A stretch of DNA of 64,000 nucleotides from Devosia sp. (GCF_030689745.1 NZ_JAUYGL010000079.1:1-64000); one strand, 5' to 3'. Shown: positions 44,134 to 53,827, numbered from the stretch's first letter. The notes: generated by a model not told the origin, from the sequence alone. Program-made: numbers and translations.

Positions 44134-45114
44134 ATGCATGCCACTTTACCCCTGCTCGACGCGCTGAGCTTTCCCGCGATCACCCGAGGCCAACTGCAAG
44201 CGTTGCAGGTCAATCTCACCTACTTGTGCAATCAGCGTTGCCTGCATTGCCATGTCAACGCAGGGCCAACCCGTACCGAAGCCATGACCGACGAGAGCCT
44301 GGCGCTGCTGCATCGGGTGATCGACGCCCATTCGGTGCAAACCCTGGACCTGACCGGCGGTGCGCCCGAGATGCATCCGCGCTTTCGCGAACTGGTCAGC
44401 CACGCCCGCCGTGAAGGCTTGCGCGTTATCGATCGCTGCAACCTGACCATCCTCAGCGAGCCGGGCTATGCAGACCTGGCCGGTTTTCTCGCCGAGCAAG
44501 GGGTGGAAGTCAGTGCCTCCTTGCCGTGCTATTCGCGCGATAACGTCGACAAGCAGCGCGGCGATGGCGTGTTCGACGCCAGTATTGCAGGCCTGCTGCA
44601 GCTCAATAAGCTGGGCTATGGCCTGGATGGCAGCGGTTTGATTCTGAATCTGGTGTACAACCCGCAAGGTGCCAGCTTGCCCCCGCCACAAGCGCAGCTC
44701 GAGGCCGACTACAAGGCTCACCTGGCCGAGGACTTCGGCATCTATTTCAACAATCTGCTGTGCATCACCAACCAGCCGATCGCCCGTTTCGGCAGCACCC
44801 TGGTGAGCAAGGGCAGCTTCAATAGCTACATGCAGCTGCTGCGCGACAGCTACCGCCCGGAAAACCTCGACGCGCTGATGTGCAAAAGTCTGGTCAGCGT
44901 CGACTGGCAGGGCTACCTGTACGACTGTGATTTCAATCAGATGCTCGAATTGCCCCTGGTCGTGCCCGGCCTGATCGGCCGTGACCGCCCCCATCTGCGC
45001 GATCTGCTCGGCTCATCAAGCCTGGCAGGCAACCCTATTGTCACCCGCGATCATTGCTACGCCTGTACGGCCGGGCAGGGATCGAGCTGCGGCGGCGCGC
45101 TGGATAACCATTAA
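44134..45114 (+). CDS. arsS: Arsenosugar radical SAM enzyme ArsS
   Basis: Product of 326 aa. The radical-SAM cluster motif CNQRCLHCHV (CxxxCxxC) is near residue 33, then LDLTGGAPEMHPRF. The C-terminal part has further cysteines (DCDFNQ, HCYACTAGQGSSCGG). It matches ArsS, which forms the 5'-deoxyadenosyl-dimethylarsenic product that leads to arsenosugars, using methylated arsenic from ArsM. The start was set by family length. It heads a run with two FAD oxidoreductases and DoxX. The ArsM partner is encoded 17 kb away at 62501 and the glycosyltransferases at 17-19 kb. Confidence 0.88.
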   Translation: MHATLPLLDALSFPAITRGQLQALQVNLTYLCNQRCLHCHVNAGPTRTEAMTDESLALLHRVIDAHSVQTLDLTGGAPEMHPRFRELVSHARREGLRVIDRCNLTILSEPGYADLAGFLAEQGVEVSASLPCYSRDNVDKQRGDGVFDASIAGLLQLNKLGYGLDGSGLILNLVYNPQGASLPPPQAQLEADYKAHLAEDFGIYFNNLLCITNQPIARFGSTLVSKGSFNSYMQLLRDSYRPENLDALMCKSLVSVDWQGYLYDCDFNQMLELPLVVPGLIGRDRPHLRDLLGSSSLAGNPIVTRDHCYACTAGQGSSCGGALDNH

Positions 45115-45126
45115 GGAACTCTTCAC

Positions 45127-47319
45127 ATGGACAAGCGTAAAGCGGCCCTGCTGGGCATCATTCTGCTGCTGGTGGCAGGTTTCTTCCTGTTCGACCTGGG
45201 TCAGTACCTCAACCTGGCGACCCTCAAGGCACAACAGACCGCCCTGAACGCACAGGTATCCGCCAACCCGCTGCTGGCAGGTGGCTTGTTCTTCCTGCTG
45301 TACGTGGTGGCTACGGCGCTATCGCTGCCTGGCGCGGTGTTGTTGACGTTGGTTGCGGGCGCCTTGTTCGGCCTGCTCGGCGGCACCCTGCTGGTGTCGT
45401 TTGCCTCCACCCTTGGGGCGACCCTGGCCATGCTGATCAGCCGTTTTCTGCTGCGCGACTGGGTCCAGGCCCGGTTCAGCCAGCGCCTGGCCGGTATCGA
45501 TCAGGGCATCGAGCGGGAAGGGGCGTCCTATCTGTTCGCCCTGCGTCTGGTGCCGGTGTTTCCGTTCTTCCTGATCAACCTGGCCATGGGCCTGACCAAG
45601 TTACCGGCGCGTACTTACTGGTGGGTCAGCCAGCTGGGCATGCTGCCCGGCACCCTGGTGTTCGTCAATGCCGGCCGTGAGTTGGGCCAACTGGACTCGC
45701 TGGGCGGGATTCTTTCGCCGGGGCTGGTCGGCGCCTTCGTCCTGCTGGGTTTGATGCCCATTGCCTCGCGCAAGCTGGTGGATCTGTTCAAGGCGCGCAA
45801 GGTCTACGCCGACTGGATCAAGCCCAAGGTGTTCGATCGCAACATGGTGGTGATCGGTGCGGGCTCCGGCGGGCTGGTCTCGGCCTATATCGCCGCCGCG
45901 GTGAAAGCCAAGGTCACCCTGATCGAGAAGCACAGGATGGGTGGCGACTGCCTGAACACCGGCTGCGTGCCGTCCAAGGCGCTGCTGCGTTCGGGAAAAT
46001 TTGCCAATGAACTGAAGAAGGCCGAGGCGCTGGGCTTCAAGCCGGTAACAGCCGAGGTCGATTTCGCCGCGGTGATGCAGCGCGTGCAGCGGGTGGTGGC
46101 CGACGTCGAGCCGCATGACTCGGTCGAGCGCTACACCGGCCTGGGCGTGGAAGTGATCGAGGGCGAAGCGAAGATCACCTCGCCGTGGACGGTCGAGGTC
46201 AATGGCCAGAGCCTGAGCACCCGCGCCATCGTGATTGCCAGCGGAGCCCGACCCTTGGTGCCGAAGATCCCGGGTATCGAACTGGTCGAGCCGCTGACCT
46301 CGGATAATGTCTGGAACCTGCGCGAGCAACCCAAGCGCCTGCTGGTGCTCGGCGGCGGGCCCATCGGTTGCGAACTGGCCCAGGCCTTTCAGCGCCTGGG
46401 CAGCGCCGTGACCCAGGTGGAAATGACCGAGCGCCTGCTGGTTCGTGAGGATCTCGAGGCCAGCGAGGCGGTGATGGCCAGCCTGCGCCACGATGGGGTG
46501 CAGCTACGTTTGAGTCACAAGGCCGTGCGTTTCGAGGTGGTCGAGGGGCAACGGCAACTGGTCTGCCTCGACCTGGCCGATGACAGCGAAGTGCGCATCG
46601 CCTTCGATCGGGTGCTGCTGGCCCTGGGCCGGGTGGCCAACGTCAAGGGCTTTGGCGCCGAGGAGCTGCAACTGCAAGTGCGCGCCAATGGCACCCTGGA
46701 GGTCGATGAATACCTGGCCACGCGCTTCCCCAATATCTTCGCCGTGGGCGACGTGACCGGCCCCTATCAGTTCACCCACACCTCGGCGCATCAGGCCTGG
46801 TTTGCCGCTGTGAACGGACTGTTCGGCGGTTTCAAACGCTTCAAGGTGGACTACCGCGTGATTCCCTGGGCCACCTTTACCGACCCGGAAGTGGCCCGGG
46901 TGGGCCTCAACGAACAGGAGGCCAAAGAGCAGGGCATCGCCTATGAGGTGAGCCGTTTCGGCATCGACGAGCTCGATCGGGCCATCGCCGACGAGGCCGC
47001 CCATGGCTATATCAAGGTGCTGACCGAGCCGGGCAAGGACCGCATCCTCGGCGTGACCATAGTCGGCGAGCATGCCGGCGAGCTGATCGCCGAGTACGTC
47101 GCGGCGATGAAGCAGGGCTATGGCCTGAACAAGGTGCTCGGCACCATCCATATCTACCCGACCATGGCCGAAGCCAACAAGTACGTGGCCGGCGAGTGGA
47201 AGCGCGCCCATACCCCGCAGGCGCTGTTGCATTGGGTCGCGCGTTACCACCAATGGCGTCTGGGCGGCGCCAAGGTGGATGCCCTCCCTGCGCTCAAGGT
47301 GAGCGAGAAAGCCTCGTGA
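45127..47319 (+). CDS. TVP38-FAD disulfide oxidoreductase fusion
   Basis: Product of 730 aa joining two modules. Residues 1-225 are a TVP38/TMEM64 (DedA-like) membrane domain, with YLFALRLVPVFPFFLINLAMG and a LPGTLVFVNAGRELG segment. Residues 235-720 are a flavoprotein of the mercuric reductase/lipoamide dehydrogenase type: MVVIGAGSGGLVSAYIAA, the redox pair GGDCLNTGCVPSKALL, GGGPIGCELAQAF and IFAVGDVTGP. No C-terminal vicinal cysteines are present, so it is not a MerA. It follows arsS by 12 bp. A membrane-tethered dithiol reductase in arsenosugar metabolism is inferred. Confidence 0.85.
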   Translation: MDKRKAALLGIILLLVAGFFLFDLGQYLNLATLKAQQTALNAQVSANPLLAGGLFFLLYVVATALSLPGAVLLTLVAGALFGLLGGTLLVSFASTLGATLAMLISRFLLRDWVQARFSQRLAGIDQGIEREGASYLFALRLVPVFPFFLINLAMGLTKLPARTYWWVSQLGMLPGTLVFVNAGRELGQLDSLGGILSPGLVGAFVLLGLMPIASRKLVDLFKARKVYADWIKPKVFDRNMVVIGAGSGGLVSAYIAAAVKAKVTLIEKHRMGGDCLNTGCVPSKALLRSGKFANELKKAEALGFKPVTAEVDFAAVMQRVQRVVADVEPHDSVERYTGLGVEVIEGEAKITSPWTVEVNGQSLSTRAIVIASGARPLVPKIPGIELVEPLTSDNVWNLREQPKRLLVLGGGPIGCELAQAFQRLGSAVTQVEMTERLLVREDLEASEAVMASLRHDGVQLRLSHKAVRFEVVEGQRQLVCLDLADDSEVRIAFDRVLLALGRVANVKGFGAEELQLQVRANGTLEVDEYLATRFPNIFAVGDVTGPYQFTHTSAHQAWFAAVNGLFGGFKRFKVDYRVIPWATFTDPEVARVGLNEQEAKEQGIAYEVSRFGIDELDRAIADEAAHGYIKVLTEPGKDRILGVTIVGEHAGELIAEYVAAMKQGYGLNKVLGTIHIYPTMAEANKYVAGEWKRAHTPQALLHWVARYHQWRLGGAKVDALPALKVSEKAS

Positions 47320-48395
47320 ATGGCCGTTTCGATTTGTTGCTCGCGGGAGCGGGGCATGCCCATCTGGGCGTGTTGCGCCTGTGGTTGAACGGGCAACGGC
47401 CGAAGGGGCGTATCGCCCTGGTCAGTGAAGGCCCGCATGCCTGGTACTCGGGCATGTTGCCTGGCCTGTTGGCGGGCCTCTACCGTCCGGAGCAGTGCCG
47501 GATCCCTTTACAGGCATTGTGTACGGCTATCGATGTCGAGCTGCTGCAGGGCCGCTTGCTTGGCCTGGATCCGACCAGCAATAGCGTCGAACTGGCAGAT
47601 GGCCGGCACCTCTCAGCCACCTGGCTATCGCTCAACCTGGGTTCGCAACCCAGGGTGCCAAGAGGTGCCGGCGCGGCGCTGGAGGTACTGCCGGTGAAGC
47701 CTTTCGAGGCTTTTCTCAAGGGCTGGGAGCTGTGGCAGCAAGCGCCACAAGCACTGGCCATCCTCGGTGGTGGCGCCGCCGGAGTCGAGTTGGCGCTGGC
47801 CCTTACGCCTCTGGTGCCAGCACTCACCTTGCTCAGCAGTACACAGGTCTTGGTCGGCCACCCGCCGGCGCTGCGCAAGCGCGCGGTGCGCCGCCTGGCC
47901 GAGGCCGGCGTGGTGGTACGGGAGGGTATTGCCGTGGATGCAATCGATGGCGATGCGCTGCTGGCCGGCAACCAGGTTGCCTGGCGTGGCGGGCGGGTAA
48001 TTCTCGCCACGGGTGCCAGTGCCTTGCCCTGGCTAGGCTCGTCCGGGCTGGCCTGCGATAAGCGCGGTTTCGTGACGGTGGGCAAGACGCTGCAGAGCCT
48101 TTCTCATCGGCAGGTTTTTGCCGCGGGCGATTGCGCAAGTCTCGGCGCAACACCGCGCAGTGGCGTGTATGCCGTGCGCCAGGGGCCTGTTTTGGCTGCC
48201 AACTTGAGCGCAGCACTCAGCGGTTCTCCCTTGACCCTGTTTTTGCCACAACGCCGCTCACTGGCGCTGTTGGCCGACGGCCAGGGCGGAGCCATGCTCA
48301 GTTGGGCGGGTTTTACCGCCGAGGGTGAACTACTCGGCTGGTGGAAAGACCGCCTCGACCGCGCTTTTATCAGTCGGCATATCGGCAAGCCGTGA
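47316..48395 (+). CDS. NDH-2-like FAD oxidoreductase
   Basis: Product of 359 aa. It starts at a GTG that overlaps the previous stop by 4 bp. FAD-binding FDLLLAGAGHAHLGVLR, a second nucleotide site AILGGGAAGVELALAL and FAAGDCASLG are present. It resembles the NADH dehydrogenase-like flavoprotein found fused to SelD in other bacteria, but stands alone here. The partner and electron acceptor are unknown; the coupled position behind the TVP38 fusion suggests a joint redox pathway. Confidence 0.8.
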   Translation: MNGRFDLLLAGAGHAHLGVLRLWLNGQRPKGRIALVSEGPHAWYSGMLPGLLAGLYRPEQCRIPLQALCTAIDVELLQGRLLGLDPTSNSVELADGRHLSATWLSLNLGSQPRVPRGAGAALEVLPVKPFEAFLKGWELWQQAPQALAILGGGAAGVELALALTPLVPALTLLSSTQVLVGHPPALRKRAVRRLAEAGVVVREGIAVDAIDGDALLAGNQVAWRGGRVILATGASALPWLGSSGLACDKRGFVTVGKTLQSLSHRQVFAAGDCASLGATPRSGVYAVRQGPVLAANLSAALSGSPLTLFLPQRRSLALLADGQGGAMLSWAGFTAEGELLGWWKDRLDRAFISRHIGKP

Positions 48396-48479
48396 GTTCC
48401 CATACTCGCCCGACCAACCCGGTCGCGGCGGACAACCCTGGCCGGGGCACGAGCCCGGCCGTTACCAGGAGACGTTGTA

Positions 48480-48881
48480 ATGAAAATCTGGACTCTGATG
48501 CTGCTGCGCGTATCGCTTGGCTGGCTGCTGGTTATCTGGGGCGCCGACAAGCTGTTCAACGTCGAGCACGGCATGGCGGTGGCCAACACCTTCTACTTCG
48601 GCTTTCTCGCCGCCGAGAGTGCGCTGCGGGTGGCGGGTGTGCTGCAGATGCTCATTGGCCTGGCCGTAGTCGTGGGTTTTGCACGGCGTTGGGTCTACCC
48701 GGTGCAGGTACTGTTCAACGCGGCCTCACTTTTTGCCGTGCTGCAGTCGGTAATCGATCCCTGGGGCTGGGTATTCACGGGCAGCAATGCCTTGTTCTAC
48801 CCCTCGCTGATCATCTTCGCCGCCAGCCTGCTGCTGATTGCCTATCGCGATGAAGACAAGCTGGTGTTGGCTCGATACTGA
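48480..48881 (+). CDS. DoxX-like membrane protein
   Basis: Product of 133 aa with four transmembrane helices in the DoxX layout (LLRVSLGWLLVIWGADKLFNVEHG at the start). AGGAGA precedes the ATG. It is the second DoxX-type protein in the window (the other at 27513, in the bufferin operon) and ends the arsS run. Confidence 0.75.
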   Translation: MKIWTLMLLRVSLGWLLVIWGADKLFNVEHGMAVANTFYFGFLAAESALRVAGVLQMLIGLAVVVGFARRWVYPVQVLFNAASLFAVLQSVIDPWGWVFTGSNALFYPSLIIFAASLLLIAYRDEDKLVLARY

Positions 48882-48883
48882 GC

Positions 48884-48912
48884 TGTAACAAAATCTCGGT
48901 ACCCAACTCGAA
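48884..48912 (+). promoter_or_regulatory. ECF-type promoter of porin gene
   Basis: TGTAAC (48884-48889), 17 bp, CTCGAA (48907-48912). It starts two bases after the DoxX stop and 116 bp before the porin ATG. The same arrangement precedes the porin pseudogene. Confidence 0.78.
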
Positions 48913-48999
48913 GTAGGTCAGCCGTTTGCGCTGGCATTGGTAGAACAACAAGCGTCCACCCTGTGGGGTGGCGCATCGCCTACGCAAGAGGGGTACCCA

Positions 49000-50322
49000 A
49001 TGCGCCCGTTCCAACTCAGTTTATTCAGTCTGGCCGTTGTCGCGGCCATCAGTCAGTCGGCTCTGGCCAGTCAGCAATCCGAGTCCCAGGGCTTTATCGA
49101 GGACAGCAGCTTCAACCTGCTCAATCGCGCCTTTTACTTCAACCGTGATTTCCGTAACGGCGGTTTCAACGGCGCCGGCACCAACGCCAGCAAGCCCGGC
49201 CAGGAGAACGGTTATCGCGAGGAAGCTGCCTACGGCATCATGGCAGTCTACGAGTCCGGCTTCACCCGAGGGCCTGTGGGTTTCGGGGTCGATGCCTATG
49301 GCTTTCTCGGCATCCGCCTGGACAGTGGCGGCGGTCGTACCGGCACCTTTCTGGTCCCGGTCGGCAGTGATGGCGAGCCCGAGAAGGACTGGAGCGAGGC
49401 GGGCGGGGTGGTCAAGCTGCGCTGGTCGAACACCGTGCTCAAGTATGGCGAGCAGCGCTTCGGCAACCCGGTGGTCGGCACCGGCGATGCCCGTCTGCTG
49501 CCGGAAACCGCCACCGGCTTTGTCCTCACCAGCGAGGAGATCGACGGCCTGGCCCTGGACGCCGGTCATTTCACGGCGATGAACAAGTTCGACAGCACCA
49601 ACTCCGACGACGAACTGCTGATCCAGTACGCCGGCGATGTCGGTGACGCCATCAGTTGGGTGGGGGGCTTCTACACGCCAACGGATAACCTGACCCTGGG
49701 CCTGTACGCTTCCCGCGTCGAGGATACCTGGGATCGCTACTACACCAATCTCGGCTACACCTTCGACCTGGGCGAGGAGCGGTCGCTGAATGTCGACCTC
49801 AACCTCTACCGCACCGACGATGAAGGCAAGCGCCTGGCCGGCGAAATCGACAACACCGACTGGTCGTTGGCCGCCAAGTACAGCGCCGGTGCCCACGGCC
49901 TGACCCTGGCCTTCCAGCAGATCGATGACGAGGCCGGCTTCGATTACATCGGCTTCGATGGCATCTACCTGGCCAACTCGGTGCAGTACTCGGACTTCAA
50001 CTCCCCAGGCGAAGAATCGGTACAGCTGCGCTATGACCTGGACTTGGCCAGTTATGGCGTGCAGGGCCTGACCCTGATGGCGCGCTATATCCGCGGCAGC
50101 GGCATCGACAGCTCGGGCACCGATCCCAACAATGCATTTGCCGGGGCCGATGGCAAGCATTGGGAACGCGATATCGAGGCCAAGTATGTGGTGCAGGCAG
50201 GCGCGGCCAAGGACCTGTCGTTCATGGTTCGGCAAGCGACGCATCGTGGCACCGCCGACCAGATCGACGGCGATATCGACGAAGTCCGCCTGATAGTCGA
50301 GTACCCGCTGAGTGTTCTGTAA
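49000..50322 (+). CDS. OprD-family outer-membrane porin
   Basis: Product of 440 aa. A signal peptide (LSLFSLAVVAAISQSALA) is followed by the OprD start (GFIEDSSFNLLNRAFYFNRD), RGPVGFGVDAYGFLGIRLD, LKYGEQRF and the last strand DEVRLIVEYPLSVL. OprD porins are 18-strand channels for amino acids or other small carboxylates. The ligand cannot be told from sequence. The ECF-type promoter and neighbours suggest uptake or release of a metal or arsenic compound. A decayed copy lies at 10946. Confidence 0.9.
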   Translation: MRPFQLSLFSLAVVAAISQSALASQQSESQGFIEDSSFNLLNRAFYFNRDFRNGGFNGAGTNASKPGQENGYREEAAYGIMAVYESGFTRGPVGFGVDAYGFLGIRLDSGGGRTGTFLVPVGSDGEPEKDWSEAGGVVKLRWSNTVLKYGEQRFGNPVVGTGDARLLPETATGFVLTSEEIDGLALDAGHFTAMNKFDSTNSDDELLIQYAGDVGDAISWVGGFYTPTDNLTLGLYASRVEDTWDRYYTNLGYTFDLGEERSLNVDLNLYRTDDEGKRLAGEIDNTDWSLAAKYSAGAHGLTLAFQQIDDEAGFDYIGFDGIYLANSVQYSDFNSPGEESVQLRYDLDLASYGVQGLTLMARYIRGSGIDSSGTDPNNAFAGADGKHWERDIEAKYVVQAGAAKDLSFMVRQATHRGTADQIDGDIDEVRLIVEYPLSVL

Positions 50323-50379
50323 GAATTCACTCGTGGCTGAGTGAAGTACAGGGGTTGCTCCTTTCCTCCCCGACCTTGG

Positions 50380-50408
50380 GGCTGTATCTCCGATACAGCC
50401 TCTTTTTT
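50380..50408 (+). terminator. Rho-independent terminator after porin
   Basis: Stem GGCTGTAT / ATACAGCC with a short loop and a TTTTTT run. It ends the arsS-to-porin direction before the convergent DMT transporter. Confidence 0.85.
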
Positions 50409-50473
50409 AATCAAGTTTTAGCTACATCAGCCATTCTGTCCGGGATGGATCGCGTCTTGGCTACATTTGGCCG

Positions 50474-51325
50474 CTATAGGCGCATCACCAGCAACCCGAC
50501 ACAGATGATCAGAGCGCCGCACAGGCGCTGGCGCCAGGCTTGGCGTTCAGCGAAGACGAAGATCGAGATCAGGCTCGCCAGAATGATTCCCGCGTTGCTG
50601 TAGGCCACCGCTTCGGCGGCCGGCATGAAGCGCATGGCGTGTATCACCAGCGCATAGGCCAGGCCGATGCTCAAGCCGCCGATCAGCAGGGCCGGCCAGG
50701 CAATGCGTTGGCGTGGCATGCAGAGTCCGGTTTCGCGATACAGCTCGACACTCATCACCAGCCATGCCATGCCATAGCCCACGCTGATAAAGCCCACCAG
50801 CCCGGCAAAGCTGTTGATCGATGCGCTGGCAGCACGGTCGCTGAGTGAGTAAATGCTGGTGCTGAACATCGCCAGTAGCGCCCAGGGTATGGCGCGCGCA
50901 TCGCTGCCACCGCGCTGACCGCCCGCCATCAGCCCCAGGCCGACGACACTCAGGCCAATCCCGAGCCAACTCATGGTGGACAGTGTTTCGCCAAGCAGTA
51001 ATGTGCTCCACAGCGCAATCAGCAGCGGGGAACTGCGCACCAACGGGTAGACCAGGGCTACGGGGGCATGCGTGTAGGCACGCCGCAGACCAATGAAATA
51101 CAGCACATTGGCTGCCGCCGAGGTCGCCAGCAGCGCGACGAAAGCCGGCGTCCACTGCACCTCGCGCAGCAAGGCGTTGAGCCCCCAGGGTGCCAGCAAC
51201 AACAGATGCGCGGCCAATGCCCACCATAAGGCAAAGGCATTGCGTGGTTGCTGGCGGGCGATCAGGTTCCAGGTGACGTGCATCAGCACCGAGGCACCGA
51301 GGGCAAGCCCTGCCTCGCTCAGCAT
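50474..51325 (-). CDS. EamA/DMT-family transporter
   Basis: Product of 283 aa with about ten transmembrane helices in two EamA repeats (for example LVYPLVRSSPLLIALWSTLLLGE in repeat 1). It overlaps the 3' end of phnP by 7 bp, so it is the last gene of the C-P lyase operon. It may export or import a phosphonate-derived organic product; the substrate is unknown. Confidence 0.82.
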   Translation of the reverse strand: MLSEAGLALGASVLMHVTWNLIARQQPRNAFALWWALAAHLLLLAPWGLNALLREVQWTPAFVALLATSAAANVLYFIGLRRAYTHAPVALVYPLVRSSPLLIALWSTLLLGETLSTMSWLGIGLSVVGLGLMAGGQRGGSDARAIPWALLAMFSTSIYSLSDRAASASINSFAGLVGFISVGYGMAWLVMSVELYRETGLCMPRQRIAWPALLIGGLSIGLAYALVIHAMRFMPAAEAVAYSNAGIILASLISIFVFAERQAWRQRLCGALIICVGLLVMRL

Positions 51326-52104
51326 GGTTGAGGGGCTGAGCGCACAGCGGCGCTGATCTCGATGATTGCGCCATCGTGGGCGATATGGATGTCCGGTGCT
51401 AATTCAGGCGGCTGCTCAATCAACCAGCTGTCGAGGCCATGACCAATATGCGTGAGCCAGGCATGCCGGGGTGCGACGCACTGGATGCTGGCCAGCGCAC
51501 GTGACCAATCGTTGTGGTTGCCCGGAATCTCGGTTGGTGCGCTGCTGCAGTCGATCGCCAGACCGTCGGCCTGCCAGGCGGCAAGAAAGGCCTCGGTCTG
51601 CGCTGGCAGGCCCAGGGTGTCGGTGAGGTAGGCAAAGCGCGCGCTACTGGTGGCCTCGATGGCGTAACCGAAGGTCGGTTTCGAGTGGTTCAGTGGCAGC
51701 GGGGTGATCCGCAGCGCCCCCAGGGTGAAGGGTTCGAAGGCGCGCAATGGACGAAATTCGAGCAGCCCCGGATGCTTGTACAGGTCCGCGCAACCCTCGG
51801 CATCCGGCGGCGCATAGACCGGGATGCGCGCACCCTTGCCCCAACGCAGGTGGAACAGGCCCTGAACGTGATCGGCATGAAAGTGGGTCAGAACGATGGC
51901 GTCCAGTGTGCCGGCCGGGAAGCGCTCGTGCAGATCCATCAGCCCGGCATCGAGGAGGATGCGCTGGCCGTCGGCCTCGATCAGTGCCGAACAGGGTAGG
52001 CGTTGCCAGGCAAGATCCGCCCGTGCCCGCGTACAGGCCCGGCAGTCGCAGCCATAACGGGGAACGCCACCGGCACCCGCCGTGCCGAGAAAGGTTATGC
52101 GCAT
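51319..52104 (-). CDS. phnP: Phosphoribosyl cyclic phosphodiesterase PhnP
   Basis: Product of 261 aa of the metallo-beta-lactamase fold: FLGTAGAGGVPRYGCDCRAC, the metal motif THFHADHVQGLFHLRW, and HIGHGLD. It opens 5-phosphoribosyl 1,2-cyclic phosphate, the product of C-P lyase. The ATG at 52104 overlaps phnN by 10 bp. Confidence 0.9.
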   Translation of the reverse strand: MRITFLGTAGAGGVPRYGCDCRACTRARADLAWQRLPCSALIEADGQRILLDAGLMDLHERFPAGTLDAIVLTHFHADHVQGLFHLRWGKGARIPVYAPPDAEGCADLYKHPGLLEFRPLRAFEPFTLGALRITPLPLNHSKPTFGYAIEATSSARFAYLTDTLGLPAQTEAFLAAWQADGLAIDCSSAPTEIPGNHNDWSRALASIQCVAPRHAWLTHIGHGLDSWLIEQPPELAPDIHIAHDGAIIEISAAVRSAPQPC

Positions 52105-52661
52105 GGTTTGCCCCTGCGTTGTTGGCAAATAAGTGTCAGCAACTGCTGGCCGGCGACAGGCAGCGGGCCATCGTTGTTGATCTGCACCGCGTCGCCGGGC
52201 ACGGCATGCAGGCGCTGGTGTTGCTCCAGACGCGCCTCGATGGCACTGGCGTTTTCCCGTCCGCGCGCCGTCAGGCGCGCGCGCAGGACCTCTGGTGCCA
52301 CCTCGATCGACACTGGTAAAAGCTGCGCATAGCGCTGCCGCGCCTGGGGCAGGTAGCCCCGCGAGCCATTGACCACCACGCAGATATCGCGCTCCAGCCA
52401 CTGGTCGATTTCGACGCCGATAGCGTAGTGCAAACCATGGCTGCACCAGTCGAGGGCGAACAGCCCGGCGGCCTTGCGTGCAGCGAACTCCTGCGCGCTG
52501 AGCGCCACATGATTTTCCCCCCCGGCTGCTGCAGGGCGGGTGATGTAGCGGTGGGCAAAGACCACCGCCGGGTCGCTGGCAAGCGCGTCACGGGCGTACT
52601 GCAACAGGCTGTCCTTGCCGCTGCCGGAGGCACCCATCAGGTAGATAAGGCACGCAGTCAT
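52095..52661 (-). CDS. phnN: Ribose 1,5-bisphosphokinase PhnN
   Basis: Product of 188 aa with the P-loop GASGSGKDSLL and the guanylate-kinase-like TRPAAAGGENH segment. It phosphorylates ribose 1,5-bisphosphate to PRPP, closing the C-P lyase pathway. Confidence 0.92.
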   Translation of the reverse strand: MTACLIYLMGASGSGKDSLLQYARDALASDPAVVFAHRYITRPAAAGGENHVALSAQEFAARKAAGLFALDWCSHGLHYAIGVEIDQWLERDICVVVNGSRGYLPQARQRYAQLLPVSIEVAPEVLRARLTARGRENASAIEARLEQHQRLHAVPGDAVQINNDGPLPVAGQQLLTLICQQRRGKPCA

Positions 52662-52672
52662 CAGGTTGGCTC

Positions 52673-53827
52673 CTAAGCGTGGTCAAAGTGTGCCGACAAA
52701 ACCTGCACACCCTTGACCCACACGCGCTCGGCCTGTGGCAGGCCGCCGAGGTCTTTCACCGCAATCAGGTCGGCGCGTTTGCCAACGGCGATTTCACCAC
52801 GGTCATCCAGGCCGGCGGCCCGCGCCGGGTTGCGGGTGACCAGCGCGACTGCCTGGGCCAGGTCGATACCGGCCAGCTGTGGCAGGCGCATGACCGAGGG
52901 TAGTAGGGCGGCCGCCGAGTAGTCGCCACACAGGCAGTCGGCGACCCCTGCCAGGACAGCGTCGAGTGCACGCATGGAACCCGATTGCGAGCGGCCGCGG
53001 AGGATGTTCGGTGCGCCAAAGAGTGTGGCCATGCCGCGGACCTTGGCGGCCTGGGCGGTTTCCAGGTTGACCGGGAACTCGGAGATCACCGCGCCCAGGT
53101 CAATCAGGGTGGCGATTTTTTCCGGCGAGTCATCGTCATGGCTGGCCAAAGCGATTCCCTGCTGGCGCGCCAGCTTGGCCAGGGTGGACATGCGCGTCAT
53201 GGCACTGGTCGCCGCTTCGGCCTTTTGCGCGAGCAACATGTCCAGTGCCGCGTCTGTAGTCTTGTAGGCACGCGACAGGTATGCACGGTAGGCGGCGACA
53301 TCCTTGAACTGACCCTGGCCGGGGCTGTGGTCCATGAAAGACAGCAGGTGTGCCATGCCGCTTTCGAGCAGTTCGGCCAGCAGCGGCGGGGCGCTTTCGT
53401 CGGTGACTTCGTAGCGCGCATGAATCCGGTTGTCGATCAGCGCATGGGGTTGGAACGCCGCCATGGCCCGGGCAATCTCGGCGGCGAAGGCGTTGTTGCG
53501 CACACCCAGTTCATGGTTGGCGAACGACAGCGCGTGGAACACCGTGGTGATGCCGGCGGTGGCGTTACGCCGATCGGCCTGGGCGCAGGCGAAATCCAGG
53601 GGGAAGTGAACGCCGGGGCGCGGTTCGACTTCTTTTTCCAGGGCATCGCAGTGCAGGTCGATCATGCCCGGCATCAAGGTCCGGCCGCTGAGGTCGAGCT
53701 CACGCGCGCCGTGGCCATGGGCCGGGTCAATGGCGGTAATACGCCCCTCTTCGAGCAACAGCGCGCAATCGTCGAGAACTTCATTGGCCAGTACCACGCG
53801 GGCATGGGTCAGCAGGATTGAGTTCAT
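52673..53827 (-). CDS. phnM: RPnTP diphosphatase PhnM
   Basis: Product of 384 aa, amidohydrolase superfamily, with metal-binding DLHCDALE and ASHDDDS. It removes pyrophosphate from alpha-D-ribose 1-methylphosphonate 5-triphosphate. The ATG overlaps the phnL stop by 4 bp. Confidence 0.93.
   Translation of the reverse strand: MNSILLTHARVVLANEVLDDCALLLEEGRITAIDPAHGHGARELDLSGRTLMPGMIDLHCDALEKEVEPRPGVHFPLDFACAQADRRNATAGITTVFHALSFANHELGVRNNAFAAEIARAMAAFQPHALIDNRIHARYEVTDESAPPLLAELLESGMAHLLSFMDHSPGQGQFKDVAAYRAYLSRAYKTTDAALDMLLAQKAEAATSAMTRMSTLAKLARQQGIALASHDDDSPEKIATLIDLGAVISEFPVNLETAQAAKVRGMATLFGAPNILRGRSQSGSMRALDAVLAGVADCLCGDYSAAALLPSVMRLPQLAGIDLAQAVALVTRNPARAAGLDDRGEIAVGKRADLIAVKDLGGLPQAERVWVKGVQVLSAHFDHA

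Noticed and set aside
45601..46491. Open frame of 296 codons on the minus strand
   Set aside because: It is antisense to the TVP38-flavoprotein fusion with its intact nucleotide-binding and redox motifs.
45127..47319. A second mercuric reductase
   Set aside because: The redox pair is present but the C-terminal vicinal cysteines needed for Hg(II) delivery are absent and a membrane domain is fused in front.
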